From Allohoeflea poritis (lineage in GTDB: Bacteria; Pseudomonadota; Alphaproteobacteria; Rhizobiales; Rhizobiaceae): a DNA stretch of 64,000 nt. The stretch covers positions 248,001-312,000 of the forward strand of contig NZ_JAPJZH010000004.1 in assembly GCF_027889715.1 (NCBI RefSeq). Reading direction: 5' to 3'. Shown here one piece after another: positions 19,171 through 28,509 of this stretch. Position 1 is the first letter of the stretch. Each line of letters opens with the position of its first letter. A program made the position numbers and the translations under genes. A model generated the notes under the pieces. It was not told where the DNA came from. It saw only the letters and a program-made list of their open reading frames with translations, and did not search any database.

Positions 19171-20013
19171 ATGCAGGGCACGCATGTGCGGCACAGAATG
19201 GAGGCATTGCAGGACGCGGTCGCCAGGGTCGACCGGCGCCACGCTTCCTTCGCGCGCCATGCCCGCCTGCGCGAAAAGGACGGGTTTGTCCGTTTCGGCA
19301 TCGATGCTCTCGATGCGGTTTTCAAGGACGGTTTCCCGGTCTTTGCCCTGCATGAGGTGCGTTGCACCTTGAGTCGCGACATCGGCGCCGCTAGCGGTTT
19401 TCTCGCCGGGCTGCTCGCCGGTTGCATGAAAAACCGTGCGGGGCGGATCGTGTGGATTTGCGATCCGGCCTGCCGGCTTGACGGCGGACAGCTCTTCCCG
19501 GCCGGGCTTGCCATGTTCGGGCTCGATCCCGCGCGGCTTCTCATGGTCCGGCCCGCGGATCTCAAATCGGCGCTCTGGGCGAGCGACGAGGCGGCGAAAT
19601 GCACGGAGCTCGCCGGCGTCGTCTTCCAGGTCAAGGGCAATCCGGCGCGTTTCGACATGACGGCAACGCGCCGGCTGATGCTCAAGGCACAGCAGAACGG
19701 GCTCTTCGTTTCCATCCTGCGGCAGGGCGGCGAGGAGGAGGCCAATGCGGCGGCAACCAGGTGGTGCGTCGATGCGCGCGCCTCGGCGGCCGATCCGCAT
19801 CTTGAAAAGGGCATCGGGCTTTTGCGGCTGAGCCTTGTCCTTGAACGCAACCGCAACGGTCAGACGGGGCAGTGGACCGTTGCATGGAACCAGCACGAAC
19901 ACGGTTTTGAACATGTCCCAGAGGATCATGTCGATCGCCCTGCCGCAGCTCTCCACCGACCGGACGGCGCGCCGCAAATGGGGCAGGTCATGGCGTTTGA
20001 ACGGGCGTCCTGA
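19171..20013 (+). CDS. imuA: ImuA, SOS mutasome accessory protein
   Basis: The 280-residue protein is a RecA/SulA-related member of the SOS-induced translesion synthesis cassette and is thought to help load ImuB and DnaE2 on damaged DNA. Family features are GIDALDAVFKDGFPVFALHE near residue 45, GRIVWICDPA, GLDPARLLMVRPAD and LWASDEAAKC. No intact Walker A is visible, as is common for ImuA. The last about 33 codons overlap the start of imuB in another frame. A perfect LexA box precedes it. Confidence 0.92.
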   Translation: MQGTHVRHRMEALQDAVARVDRRHASFARHARLREKDGFVRFGIDALDAVFKDGFPVFALHEVRCTLSRDIGAASGFLAGLLAGCMKNRAGRIVWICDPACRLDGGQLFPAGLAMFGLDPARLLMVRPADLKSALWASDEAAKCTELAGVVFQVKGNPARFDMTATRRLMLKAQQNGLFVSILRQGGEEEANAAATRWCVDARASAADPHLEKGIGLLRLSLVLERNRNGQTGQWTVAWNQHEHGFEHVPEDHVDRPAAALHRPDGAPQMGQVMAFERAS

Positions 20014-21520
20014 CGCCCCGCCCCTTGCCGCGACGGCCAAAGTCAAGAACGCCATGCGTCTCGTCGCGGTGGACGGGCATGGCCATGAAGCGGGGCTGCG
20101 TGTCGGGCAGACGTTGAGCGACGCGCGGGCGCTGTTTCCCGATCTCGACGTCTTCGACGACGACCCGGATGCCGATGCGGCGATGCTCGAGGCGATTGCC
20201 GCCTGGTGCGACCGCTACACGCCGCTGGTGGCGGTGGAAAGGCTTGCCGAAACCATTGCCGGGAGCGCGCCCGGCCTGTTCCTCGATATTTCCGGCTGCG
20301 CCCATCTGTTCGGCGGGGAAGAGGCGATGCGCGGCGATCTCGTCGCCCGGCTGCGCGCCGCGGGCATCCTTGCCCATGCCGCCATTGCCGATACGCCCGG
20401 TGCCGCCTGGGCCTTTGCCCGCTACAGCGACCGGGCGGCGGTCGCGCCGGGCCGGCATCAAGAGGAACTGCTCGACCTGCCGCTCGCGGGACTGCGTCTC
20501 GAGACGCAGATGCTCGACATGCTGCGCAAGCTCGGCCTTCGCACTGTCGGCTGCATTGCCGCCCTGCCGCGCGCGCCGCTTGCCGCCCGCTTCGGCAACG
20601 GCCTGCTTCTGCGCCTCGACCAGGCGCTGGGGCGCGAGGAGGAGGCGATCTCGCCGCGCCTGCCGGTGCCGGAACTTTCCTCGGAGCGCATTTTTGCCGA
20701 GCCGATCGCCCTGGTGGAGGACATCGAGCGCACCGCCCTGCAGCTTGCCGGCAATCTGAAACCGCGGCTCGATGCGCGTCAGCTGGGCGCGCGGACGCTG
20801 GAACTGAAGCTGTTCCGTGTCGACGGCCATGTCACGTCGATTTCGGTGCGCGCGGCAAGCCCCGTCTACCAGCCGGAGCGCATCATGATGCTGTTCCGCG
20901 AGCGCATTGCCGGTTTCCACGAGGACATGGATGCCGGTTTCGGCTTCGACCTCATCCGCCTCAACGTCACCGAGAGCGAGACGCGGCCGGTGGAGCAGGC
21001 CGATCTCGGCGGCGGTCAGGCGCGGGGCGAGGCGTTCATAAACCTCGTCGACAAGCTCGGCGCGCGCCTTGGCACGGACCGGGTGCTGCGCTTTGCCGCT
21101 GCCGACACCCATATTCCCGAACGCAGTTTCGGCCTTGTGGCGCAGGCTGGCGCCGGCAATGCCGTCGAGACGCTTTTGTGGAGCGACAATCAACCGGCCC
21201 TCGACGGTCAGGGCAGCGCCGCCGTGCTGACCCGGCCGGTGCTGCTGTTCGACCGGCCCGAGCCGGTCGAGGCCGTCGCCGAGGTGCCGGACGGCCCGCC
21301 GATCCGCTTCCGCTGGCGCAGGACGCTCTACCGGGTCGTGCGCTCGGAAGGCCCGGAACGTATTGCCTGCGAATGGTGGCGCGACGGGCGCGGCGGCCAA
21401 AGCCGCGACTATTTCCGGATCGAGGACGACGAGGGTCACCGATTCTGGATCTTCCGGCTGGGGCTGTTCGAGCGCGAAACCCATAATCCGGCATGGTTCA
21501 TGCACGGGCTGTTCGCATGA
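19913..21520 (+). CDS. imuB: ImuB, Y-family polymerase-like protein of the SOS mutasome
   Basis: The 535-residue protein is a Y-family polymerase homologue acting as adaptor between the beta clamp and DnaE2. It begins [17 protein letters not shown], where active Y-family enzymes carry catalytic acidic residues, consistent with a non-catalytic Imu[15 protein letters not shown] marks the palm region, and [17 protein letters not shown] resembles the thumb helix-hairpin. The start at 19913 gives the usual N-terminus and overlaps imuA by 101 bp. The stop overlaps dnaE2 as ATGA, so the genes are translationally coupled. Confidence 0.93.
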   Translation: MSQRIMSIALPQLSTDRTARRKWGRSWRLNGRPDAPPLAATAKVKNAMRLVAVDGHGHEAGLRVGQTLSDARALFPDLDVFDDDPDADAAMLEAIAAWCDRYTPLVAVERLAETIAGSAPGLFLDISGCAHLFGGEEAMRGDLVARLRAAGILAHAAIADTPGAAWAFARYSDRAAVAPGRHQEELLDLPLAGLRLETQMLDMLRKLGLRTVGCIAALPRAPLAARFGNGLLLRLDQALGREEEAISPRLPVPELSSERIFAEPIALVEDIERTALQLAGNLKPRLDARQLGARTLELKLFRVDGHVTSISVRAASPVYQPERIMMLFRERIAGFHEDMDAGFGFDLIRLNVTESETRPVEQADLGGGQARGEAFINLVDKLGARLGTDRVLRFAAADTHIPERSFGLVAQAGAGNAVETLLWSDNQPALDGQGSAAVLTRPVLLFDRPEPVEAVAEVPDGPPIRFRWRRTLYRVVRSEGPERIACEWWRDGRGGQSRDYFRIEDDEGHRFWIFRLGLFERETHNPAWFMHGLFA

Positions 21521-24500
21521 CGGATCCTTCCTTCGGCTATGTGGAGCTTGCCGCCACCAGCAATTTTTCCTTCCTGCGCGGTGCCTCGCATCCGGAGGAG
21601 CTGGCCGTTGAGGCCGCCCGGCTCGGCCTCAAGGGCCTGAGCGTTGCCGACCGCAATTCACTGGCTGGCGTGGTGCGGGCCCATATGGCCGCCAAGGAGG
21701 CGAAGCTGCCTTTCGCGCCGGGCTGCCGGCTGGTCTTTTGCGACGCCACGCCCGACATCCTGGTCTGGCCGCGGGACCGGGCCGCCTATGGGCGGCTGTG
21801 CGAGCTGCTGACGCTCGGCAAGCGGCGGGCGCCGAAGGGCGAATGTCATCTCGGTCTTGCCGACCTGCTGGATCATGGCGACGGGCTGATCATGGCCGTG
21901 GTGCCGGAACCGGTGTTGCCGCTCGCCGCGCCCGCCTGCCTGGAGAGCCTCGGGCAGCGCTTTGCCGGCGCCGTCTATCTCGCCGCCGCCTGGCGCTATG
22001 GGGCCACCGACCAGCGCCTGCTTGCCGCCATCGCCGCGCTTGCCCGGCGGTCGGGCCTTCCGATGCTGGCGGTGGGCGACGTGCTCTACCATGCCCCCGA
22101 GCGGCGCTTCCTGCAGGATGTGCTGACCTGCATCCGCGAACATCTGACACTGCGCGCGGCGGGGCGGCAGCTCGAGCCCAATGCCGAACGCCATCTGCGC
22201 GGCGCGGCGGAGATGCGGCGCCTCTTCAAGGGCTATGAACAGGCGGTCACTGAGACCGAGAAGCTTTTCAGCCGGCTTTCTTTCTCGCTCGACGAGCTCC
22301 GATACCTCTATCCGGAAGAGCCGACCGGAAGCAGCACGCCGCCGCAGGAAACGCTGGAGCGGCTCACCGCCGAGGGCCTGAAGGAGCGCTACCCGCATGG
22401 CGCGCCGCAGAAGGTGCTGGCGGCGCTTGACCATGAGCTGGCGCTGATCAGGAAGCTCGATTACGCGCCCTATTTCCTGACCGTCTACGACATCGTGCGC
22501 TTTGCCCGCGATCAGGAGATCCTGTGCCAGGGGCGCGGGTCGGCGGCCAATTCCGCTGTGTGCTACTGCCTGCGCATCACCGAGGTGGATCCGGAAAAGG
22601 TCGACCTGCTTTTCGAGCGCTTCATTTCGGAAGAGCGCAACGAGCCGCCCGATATCGATGTCGATTTCGAGCATGAGCGGCGCGAGGAAGTGATCCAGTA
22701 TATCTATGAAAAATACGGCCGTGACCGCGCCGGGCTCGCCGCCACGGTGATCACTTATCGCGGCCGCTCGGCGCTGCGCGAGGTCGGCAAGGTGTTCGAG
22801 CTTTCCGACGATGTCATCACCGCGGTCTCCGGCACGCGCTGGGGCTCGTCTTCCTCGAAGCTCGATGCGGAGGATGCGCGCCGCGCCGGGCTCGACCCGG
22901 ACGACAAGCACCTCATGCAGATCCTCGACATGGCGAGCCAGATCATCGGTTTTCCGCGCCACCTGTCCCAGCATGTCGGCGGCTTCGTGATCACCCGCGA
23001 CCGCCTCAGTTCGGTCATCCCGATCGAGAATGCGGCGATGGAGGACCGCACCGTCGTCGAATGGGACAAGGACGACCTGGAAAGTCTCGGCATGCTGAAG
23101 ATCGACGTGCTCGCTCTCGGTATGCTGAGCTGCATCCGCAAGGCATTCGCATTCCTGGAAAACCATTACGGCCGCAGCGAGACCCTGTCCTCGCTGCCGG
23201 ACGGCGACAGCAATGTCTATGACATGATCTGCCGGGCCGACACGATCGGCGTCTTCCAGATCGAGAGCCGGGCGCAGATGTCGATGCTGCCGCGGCTCAA
23301 GCCGCGCTGTTATTACGACCTCGTCATCGAGGTGGCCATCGTGCGGCCGGGCCCCATCCAGGGCGACATGGTGCATCCTTACCTCAGGCGCCGGCAGAAA
23401 AAGGAGCCGGTCTCCTATCCCAAGCAGGAACTGAAGAATGTGCTCGCCAAGACGCTCGGCGTGCCGCTGTTCCAGGAGCAGGCGATGAATATCGCCATCG
23501 TGGCGGCGAATTTCGAGCCCGGCGAGGCCGATAAGCTGCGCCGGGCCATGGCCACCTTCCGACGGGTGGGCACGATCCACAATTTCCGCATCAAGATGGT
23601 CGAGGGCATGGTCGCCAACGGCTATGAGCGCGAATTCGCCGAACACTGTTTCAGCCAGATCGAGGGGTTCGGCGATTACGGCTTTCCTGAAAGCCACGCC
23701 GCCAGTTTCGCACTGCTCGTCTATGTGTCCTGCTGGCTCAAATGCTATTATCCGGACGTCTTTTGCGCGGCGATCCTCAATGCGCAGCCAATGGGCTTTT
23801 ACGCGCCGGCGCAGCTGATACGCGACGCGCGCGAGCACGGCGTCGAGATGCGGCCCGTCGATATCAACCATTCAGAGTGGCTGTCGACGCTGGAAAAAAC
23901 GGATGCCGGCAAGCAGGCAATCGCCAAACGCCATGCCGAGATGGCGCCGGTGTTGAAGAACAGCCATGCGGTGCGCCTCGGTTTCCATCGCATCAAGGGC
24001 ATCGGCGAGGATGATGCGGAGCTGATCCTCAAACATCGCGGCGAAGGCTATGACAGCGTGCGCGATCTGTGGATGCGTTCGGGCCTGTCGCGCCGGGCGA
24101 TGGAAAAGCTCGCCGAGGCGGATGCCTTTTCCTCCATCGGCCTGTCGCGCCGCGACGCGATCTGGGCGGTGCGGGCGCTCGATCCGCTGGGCGCCGCCGA
24201 GCGCCTGCCGCTGTTCGCCGCCGCCGGCAGCCGCGACCTGCAGCGCGAACCGGAGGTGGTGCTGCCGCCCATGCCGCTCGGCGAGCAGGTGATCAACGAC
24301 TATCGCAGCCTGACCTTCTCGCTAAAGGCCCATCCGGTCTCTTTCGTGCGCCACCGGCTGGAACGGGACGGCTATGTGCCGAGCGCCAGGCTGCCGGATC
24401 TGCGCGCCGGCCGCTTCGTGTCGGTTGCCGGGCTTGTTCTGGTGCGCCAGCGGCCGGGTTCGGCCAAGGGCGTGGTGTTCGAGACGCTGGAGGACGAGAC

Positions 24501-24870
24501 GGGCGTCGCCAATGCGATCGTCTGGCCGAAGGTTTTCGAGCGCTACCGCACCATCGTCATCGGCAGCCGCTTCATCGGCGTGCGCGGCCCGCTGCAGTCC
24601 CATGACGGGGTAATCCATGTGGTTGCCCGCGAGCTTTATGATCTGACGCCGATGCTTGGCGATCTTTGCGACGCGGAGGGGCCGATCGACGGGCTGGCAC
24701 GCGCCGACGAGGTCAAGCGCGAGCCGGTGGACCCGCGCGAGCGCGAGCGCAGCAGGCCGGCGATGAAGCTTCGCAATCTCTTCGAGCAGGTGCCGCAGAT
24801 GCGCACGAGCGGCAACCAGCATTATGCCTCGACCCGCAAGGTGCTGCCCGGCGGGCGGAATTTTCACTAG
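21517..24870 (+). CDS. dnaE2: Error-prone DNA polymerase III alpha subunit DnaE2 (ImuC)
   Basis: This C-family polymerase performs mutagenic translesion synthesis after SOS induction. The 1117-residue product has an N-terminal PHP domain ([20 protein letters not shown] onward), the polymerase core with PPDIDVDF whose acidic residues Asp379, Asp381 and Asp383 form the active site, and a C-terminal OB-fold region ([18 protein letters not shown]). The ATG at 21517 overlaps the imuB stop as ATGA. It closes the LexA-controlled three-gene operon. Confidence 0.96.
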   Translation: MTDPSFGYVELAATSNFSFLRGASHPEELAVEAARLGLKGLSVADRNSLAGVVRAHMAAKEAKLPFAPGCRLVFCDATPDILVWPRDRAAYGRLCELLTLGKRRAPKGECHLGLADLLDHGDGLIMAVVPEPVLPLAAPACLESLGQRFAGAVYLAAAWRYGATDQRLLAAIAALARRSGLPMLAVGDVLYHAPERRFLQDVLTCIREHLTLRAAGRQLEPNAERHLRGAAEMRRLFKGYEQAVTETEKLFSRLSFSLDELRYLYPEEPTGSSTPPQETLERLTAEGLKERYPHGAPQKVLAALDHELALIRKLDYAPYFLTVYDIVRFARDQEILCQGRGSAANSAVCYCLRITEVDPEKVDLLFERFISEERNEPPDIDVDFEHERREEVIQYIYEKYGRDRAGLAATVITYRGRSALREVGKVFELSDDVITAVSGTRWGSSSSKLDAEDARRAGLDPDDKHLMQILDMASQIIGFPRHLSQHVGGFVITRDRLSSVIPIENAAMEDRTVVEWDKDDLESLGMLKIDVLALGMLSCIRKAFAFLENHYGRSETLSSLPDGDSNVYDMICRADTIGVFQIESRAQMSMLPRLKPRCYYDLVIEVAIVRPGPIQGDMVHPYLRRRQKKEPVSYPKQELKNVLAKTLGVPLFQEQAMNIAIVAANFEPGEADKLRRAMATFRRVGTIHNFRIKMVEGMVANGYEREFAEHCFSQIEGFGDYGFPESHAASFALLVYVSCWLKCYYPDVFCAAILNAQPMGFYAPAQLIRDAREHGVEMRPVDINHSEWLSTLEKTDAGKQAIAKRHAEMAPVLKNSHAVRLGFHRIKGIGEDDAELILKHRGEGYDSVRDLWMRSGLSRRAMEKLAEADAFSSIGLSRRDAIWAVRALDPLGAAERLPLFAAAGSRDLQREPEVVLPPMPLGEQVINDYRSLTFSLKAHPVSFVRHRLERDGYVPSARLPDLRAGRFVSVAGLVLVRQRPGSAKGVVFETLEDETGVANAIVWPKVFERYRTIVIGSRFIGVRGPLQSHDGVIHVVARELYDLTPMLGDLCDAEGPIDGLARADEVKREPVDPRERERSRPAMKLRNLFEQVPQMRTSGNQHYASTRKVLPGGRNFH

Positions 24871-24948
24871 TTATGTCCTCACGCCGTACGCGCCTTCGGC
24901 GCTGGCTCCGGACGGGGCGGCCAATACCGGCGGGTAAACCCGCCGTGG

Positions 24949-24983
24949 CCGACGCGCAGTCGCGCTTGCGGTGCTTCGCACCG
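24949..24983 (+). repeat. Left arm of 35-bp inverted repeat
   Basis: The arm includes GCGCAGTCGCGCTTGCGG and the internal palindrome CGGTGCTTCGCACCG. It pairs with 25126-25160 with a single mismatch; the arms are separated by 142 bp, so the transcript could fold into a large hairpin. Confidence 0.85.
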
Positions 24984-25125
24984 GCTCCTTTTTCCTTGGA
25001 AGATTTCGAGGAAAAAGAGTTCGAAGTGCAAAGCGCTTCGCAAGGCCGACCGGCCGTCGCCGCTTATGCGGCGCGCCCGCGCAGGCCAGCCGCGCAGCGG
25101 CGGTGCGGCCGTGAGCGCAATTAAA

Positions 25126-25160
25126 CGGTGCGAAGCACCGCAAGCGCGACTGTGCGTCGG
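25126..25160 (-). repeat. Right arm of 35-bp inverted repeat
   Basis: This is the reverse complement of 24949-24983 except for one C-to-T difference near its 3' side. It begins CGGTGCGAAGCACCG, itself a palindrome. Confidence 0.85.
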
Positions 25161-25256
25161 GCCCAGTGGCCCGCCCTCGCGGAGCATAGGCCCGAAGGGC
25201 CGCTCATGCGTGAGCGCAAAATAAATAGCAGCGGCGGTGCGACCGTCAGCGCACAA

Positions 25257-25646
25257 CTATCTCTTCTCATGCGGCGGGTGCGGGCGGGTCAGGATGAAAA
25301 TGCTGACGGCGGACAGGACCACGGCCTGGATGGCGATCACATAGGTTGCGACGCCGGCGAGGATGCTGATTACAAAAACCGCCACGATGGCGATCATCGC
25401 CATGACCTTTCCGCGCTTCGATATGGCGCGGTAGGTCTCCCAGTCGCGGATCGGCGGGCCGAGGCGCGGATGATTGACCAGCCAGGAGTGCAATTTCTCG
25501 GAGCCGCGGGCAAAGCAGAAGGCGGCAAGAAGCAGGAACGGCGTCGTCGGCAAGAGCGGCAGCACGATGCCGATGATGCCGAGCGCAAGGCTGATGCAAC
25601 CGGCGGCAAGCCACAGATAGCACTGCAGCCGGTTGCGCCTGAGCAT
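25257..25646 (-). CDS. DUF454 (YbaN) family inner-membrane protein
   Basis: The 129-residue protein matches the YbaN/DUF454 family of small membrane proteins of unknown function. The signature is seen in GIIGIVLPLLPTTPFLLLAA followed by FCFARGSEKLHSWLVNHPRLGP and IRDWETY. About three to four membrane segments are visible (about 10-45 and 72-115). ATG 25646 lies one base after the stop of the decarboxylase gene, so the two are probably co-transcribed and coupled; an upstream in-frame start would overlap that gene by over 30 bp. Confidence 0.88.
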   Translation of the reverse strand: MLRRNRLQCYLWLAAGCISLALGIIGIVLPLLPTTPFLLLAAFCFARGSEKLHSWLVNHPRLGPPIRDWETYRAISKRGKVMAMIAIVAVFVISILAGVATYVIAIQAVVLSAVSIFILTRPHPPHEKR

Positions 25647-25647
25647 G

Positions 25648-27072
25648 TCAGCCGGCCTCGGACTCGAGGCCGCGGGCAATGCCGCAGATGGTGTCGAAGG
25701 CGATCTCGGCGTCCTGCTCTTCCATCTCGAACGGGCCGGCGGTGAAGCGGATCACCTGCCTGCCGTCATGAAGCGTCTGGGTAAGATAGATACGGCCGTC
25801 ATCGTTGATCGCATTGACCAGCCGGCGGTTGAGTTCATCGAGATCGCCGGCATGGCCCTTCGGGGCATAGCGGAAGGAAAACAGCGACAGGACCGGCTGC
25901 GTGGTGATCTCGAAATCGGGTTCGCCCGCGAGCCGTTCGGCGAGACGCTGCGACCAGGCGACGTGGTTGCGGATCATGGTCCGCAGGCCGTCGAGGCCAT
26001 AGGCGCGCAACAGGAACCAGATTTTCAGTGCGCGGAAACGGCGGCCGAGCTGCACCGACCATTCGCTGAAATTGACCAGCCCTTCCTTGCCGTAGGTCTT
26101 CAGATATTCGGGCTGGATGGCGAGCGTCCTGACAAGCGTTTCGGGATCGCGCACGAAATGGGCCGAGCATTCCATCGGCGCGCCGAGCCATTTGTGCGGG
26201 TTGAAGACGATGCTGTCGGCCTGTTCGACACCGGCCCAAAGGTGGCGGAACTCGGGGCAGATCATCGCCGAGCCCGCCCATGCGGCGTCGACATGAATAT
26301 AAAGACCCTCCGCGCGCCCGACGGCGCAGGCGGCGGCGACATCGTCCGTCGCGCCGGTCGAGGTGCCGCCGACGCAGACGACGAGGCCGGCCGGCTGATA
26401 TCCCGCCTCCCGGTCGGTCAGAATGGCCGTCTTCAGATCGTCAATCCTGATGGCGCCGTTCTCGTCGACCGGAATATGCACGAGGTTGTCCTGGCCGAGG
26501 CCGGCAACCCACATCGCCTTGTCGATGGAGCTGTGCGTTCCCTTCGAGGCATAGACGCGCAACGGTTTCTGGCCGAAAAGGCCCGCCTTGTTGCCCTTCC
26601 AGTCGAGCGCCCGCTCGCGCATCGTCAGGACGGCGCACAAGGTCGCGGACGACGCGGTGTCCTGGAACGTTCCCTTGAATTCCTCCGGCAGGTCGAGCGC
26701 CTGGCGCAGCCAGTCGATCATCCGCACCTCGAGTTCGGTCGCCGCCGGCGATGTCTGCCACAGCATGCACTGGGCGCCGATGGCGGTGGCGAGCTGTTCG
26801 GCGATCACGGCGGCGGGCGCCGCGTTGCTCGGAAAATAGGCGAAGAAACGCGGGTGCTGCCAATGGGTCATGCCGCCGGGAATGATGCGTTCGAAATCGG
26901 CAAAAATCTCTTCCATCGCATGGGCGCTCTCCGGCGGGCTGTCGGCGATCATCCGGCCGATTTCGCCGGGCCTGACCTGCGCGCGCACCGGCCGCTCCGG
27001 CAACGATTCGAGATAGTCCGCGGACCAGTCACTGGCCCTGCGGGACCAATTGCGAAATTCGGATTTGTCCAT
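25648..27072 (-). CDS. PLP-dependent group II (aromatic-L-amino-acid type) decarboxylase
   Basis: The 474-residue cytoplasmic enzyme belongs to the fold-type I decarboxylases that include tyrosine, tryptophan and DOPA decarboxylases. Visible motifs are PGGMTHWQHPRFFAYFPSN, the IHVDAAWAGSA stretch with the Asp that contacts the PLP nitrogen, and FNPHKWLGAPM with the Schiff-base lysine. Substrate specificity cannot be read from the sequence. The start at 27072 (MDKSEFRNW) has AGGA at a good distance; ATG 27078 would be too close to it. Confidence 0.9.
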   Translation of the reverse strand: MDKSEFRNWSRRASDWSADYLESLPERPVRAQVRPGEIGRMIADSPPESAHAMEEIFADFERIIPGGMTHWQHPRFFAYFPSNAAPAAVIAEQLATAIGAQCMLWQTSPAATELEVRMIDWLRQALDLPEEFKGTFQDTASSATLCAVLTMRERALDWKGNKAGLFGQKPLRVYASKGTHSSIDKAMWVAGLGQDNLVHIPVDENGAIRIDDLKTAILTDREAGYQPAGLVVCVGGTSTGATDDVAAACAVGRAEGLYIHVDAAWAGSAMICPEFRHLWAGVEQADSIVFNPHKWLGAPMECSAHFVRDPETLVRTLAIQPEYLKTYGKEGLVNFSEWSVQLGRRFRALKIWFLLRAYGLDGLRTMIRNHVAWSQRLAERLAGEPDFEITTQPVLSLFSFRYAPKGHAGDLDELNRRLVNAINDDGRIYLTQTLHDGRQVIRFTAGPFEMEEQDAEIAFDTICGIARGLESEAG

Positions 27073-27347
27073 TGGCATCTTCCTCTTGAGGACCGGGCGA
27101 GCCTATAGGCAAAACGGGAGGCGAATCCATAGCCATGCATCGCATGCGGCAATATTCCCGGCTTGTGTGGAAATGAATATAGATAACATGTTAATTATAT
27201 TCAACGGTTTTTCGGGATGACAGCCGTGCCCGGTCATGCACAATTCACCGGTCTGTCACAAAACGGTCACCGGCCGATGACCAAAACGCTCAATTGGCGC
27301 CGGCAATACTGCATGGCCGGTTTGAGCGAACGATCCCGGAGGACAGC

Positions 27348-28184
27348 GTGGACCAGACAAACGACAATCCGCCCGTAATCGGCGCGGCCCTGCCCATGGA
27401 AAGCGTCGAGAAACTGCGTGACTGGCTTTTCGACAAGGACCGGGATCTGGAATTGCAGGACTTCGTCCAGCCGAATGTCCTGGATGGCGACTGGCAGGCG
27501 ATCGTCGGGCGCTACGGTTCGCTTCTCGACGGCTACCGGGGCCGGATCGGCATCCACGGCCCGTTTTTCGGCTTCGACATGAGCACCGTCGATCCGCAGG
27601 TCCAGGCGATCGCCCAGAAGCGCTTCCTGCAGGGCCTTGGCATCTGCGAGGCGCTGGGCGCCACCCATATGGTCGTGCACAGCCCGTTCACCCATTGGCA
27701 CCACGATAATTTCGACAATGGTACCTGGCTGAAGGATCATCTGTTCGAGGCGTGCCACACCAACCTGGCGCCGGTCGTCAAGCGGGCCGAGGACATCGGT
27801 TGCGAACTGGTGATCGAGAACATCCAGGATGTCGATCCGCGCGAGCGGGTGCGGCTTGCCGAATCCTTCGACAGCCACATGGTGCGCGTGTCGATCGACA
27901 CCGGCCACGCCCAGTGGGCGCACAAGGCCACGGGCGCGCCGCCGGTCGACTATTTCGTCAAGGCGGCGGGCAAGAACCTCGCCCATGTCCATCTTCAGGA
28001 TGCGGATGGCTGCGCCGACCGCCACTGGCTGCCCGGCGCCGGCACCATTTTATGGCCGGCCATTTTCGAGGCGCTGCGCGACTATGCCGACAATCCGCGG
28101 CTCGTCATCGAGGTGTTCGGCAAATATCACGCGCAGATTCCCGCCTGCGTCGCGCGGCTCGAGGCCGAGGGCCTGGCGCAATAG
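27348..28184 (+). CDS. Sugar phosphate isomerase/epimerase-like TIM-barrel protein
   Basis: The 278-residue protein looks like a xylose-isomerase-like TIM barrel (AP endonuclease family 2 fold). Supporting segments are RIGIHGPFFGFDMS, ATHMVVHSPFTHWH, CELVIENIQD, SIDTGHAQWAH and LAHVHLQDADG, which place Glu, Asp and His residues at barrel strand ends as in metal-dependent isomerases. The substrate is unknown. The GTG start at 27348 was preferred because CGGAGGACAGC immediately precedes it. Its end is one base from the stop of the convergent ferredoxin gene. Confidence 0.82.
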   Translation: MDQTNDNPPVIGAALPMESVEKLRDWLFDKDRDLELQDFVQPNVLDGDWQAIVGRYGSLLDGYRGRIGIHGPFFGFDMSTVDPQVQAIAQKRFLQGLGICEALGATHMVVHSPFTHWHHDNFDNGTWLKDHLFEACHTNLAPVVKRAEDIGCELVIENIQDVDPRERVRLAESFDSHMVRVSIDTGHAQWAHKATGAPPVDYFVKAAGKNLAHVHLQDADGCADRHWLPGAGTILWPAIFEALRDYADNPRLVIEVFGKYHAQIPACVARLEAEGLAQ

Positions 28185-28185
28185 C

Positions 28186-28506
28186 CTACTGCATTTCGGG
28201 AAGCGTCACGGTGATGCCGTCCAGCGCTTCCGTCACCTTGATCTGGCAGCTCAGGCGGCTGCCGGACCTGCGCTCGCAGGCGGCAAAATCGAGCATGTCG
28301 TTCTCGTGCTCGGCCATGGCGTCGAGGCTGTTCAGCCTGTCTTCCTCGAAATAGGCGTGGCAGGTGGCGCAGGCCGCCGAACCGTTGCATTCGGCGGTAA
28401 TGCCGTCGACATTGTTGGCGAGCGCTGTCTCCATGACCGATGTCCCGGGCTCCGCCTCGATCTCGCGGCTGCTGCCGTCCGGCTGGATGAAGGTGATCTT
28501 GACCAA
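28186..28506 (-). CDS. 2Fe-2S ferredoxin, adrenodoxin type
   Basis: The 106-residue electron carrier has cluster ligands Cys40, Cys46, Cys49 and Cys87 in the adrenodoxin-type C-X5-C-X2-C-X37-C spacing, with ACATCHAYF in the middle and RRSGSRLSCQI at the end. It starts 3 bp downstream of the P450 gene on the same strand, so it very likely delivers electrons to that P450. No dedicated ferredoxin reductase gene is adjacent; the flavoprotein at 36.9-37.8 kb is of a different type. Confidence 0.94.
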   Translation of the reverse strand: MVKITFIQPDGSSREIEAEPGTSVMETALANNVDGITAECNGSAACATCHAYFEEDRLNSLDAMAEHENDMLDFAACERRSGSRLSCQIKVTEALDGITVTLPEMQ

Positions 28507-28509
28507 CTT

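Larger units (their letters stand above)
24871..25256. repeat. Palindrome-rich intergenic repeat region
   Basis: This 386-bp stretch after dnaE2 has no supported gene; short frames in it are Arg/Ala-rich by composition only. It contains a 35-bp inverted repeat with one mismatch (24949-24983 against 25126-25160), a direct repeat of about 26 bp (25094-25120 and 25228-25253), and many short palindromes such as CGGTGCTTCGCACCG and GCCCGAAGGGC. The structure resembles rhizobial intergenic mosaic elements, but I cannot assign it to a named family. Confidence 0.75.

Noticed and set aside
21658-23871. 737-codon minus-strand frame opposite dnaE2
   Set aside because: It is antisense to the catalytic part of dnaE2, with no family features.
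24871-25256. Short Arg/Ala-rich frames in the repeat region after dnaE2
   Set aside because: Frames on both strands arise from palindromic GC-rich repeats; no conserved protein features.
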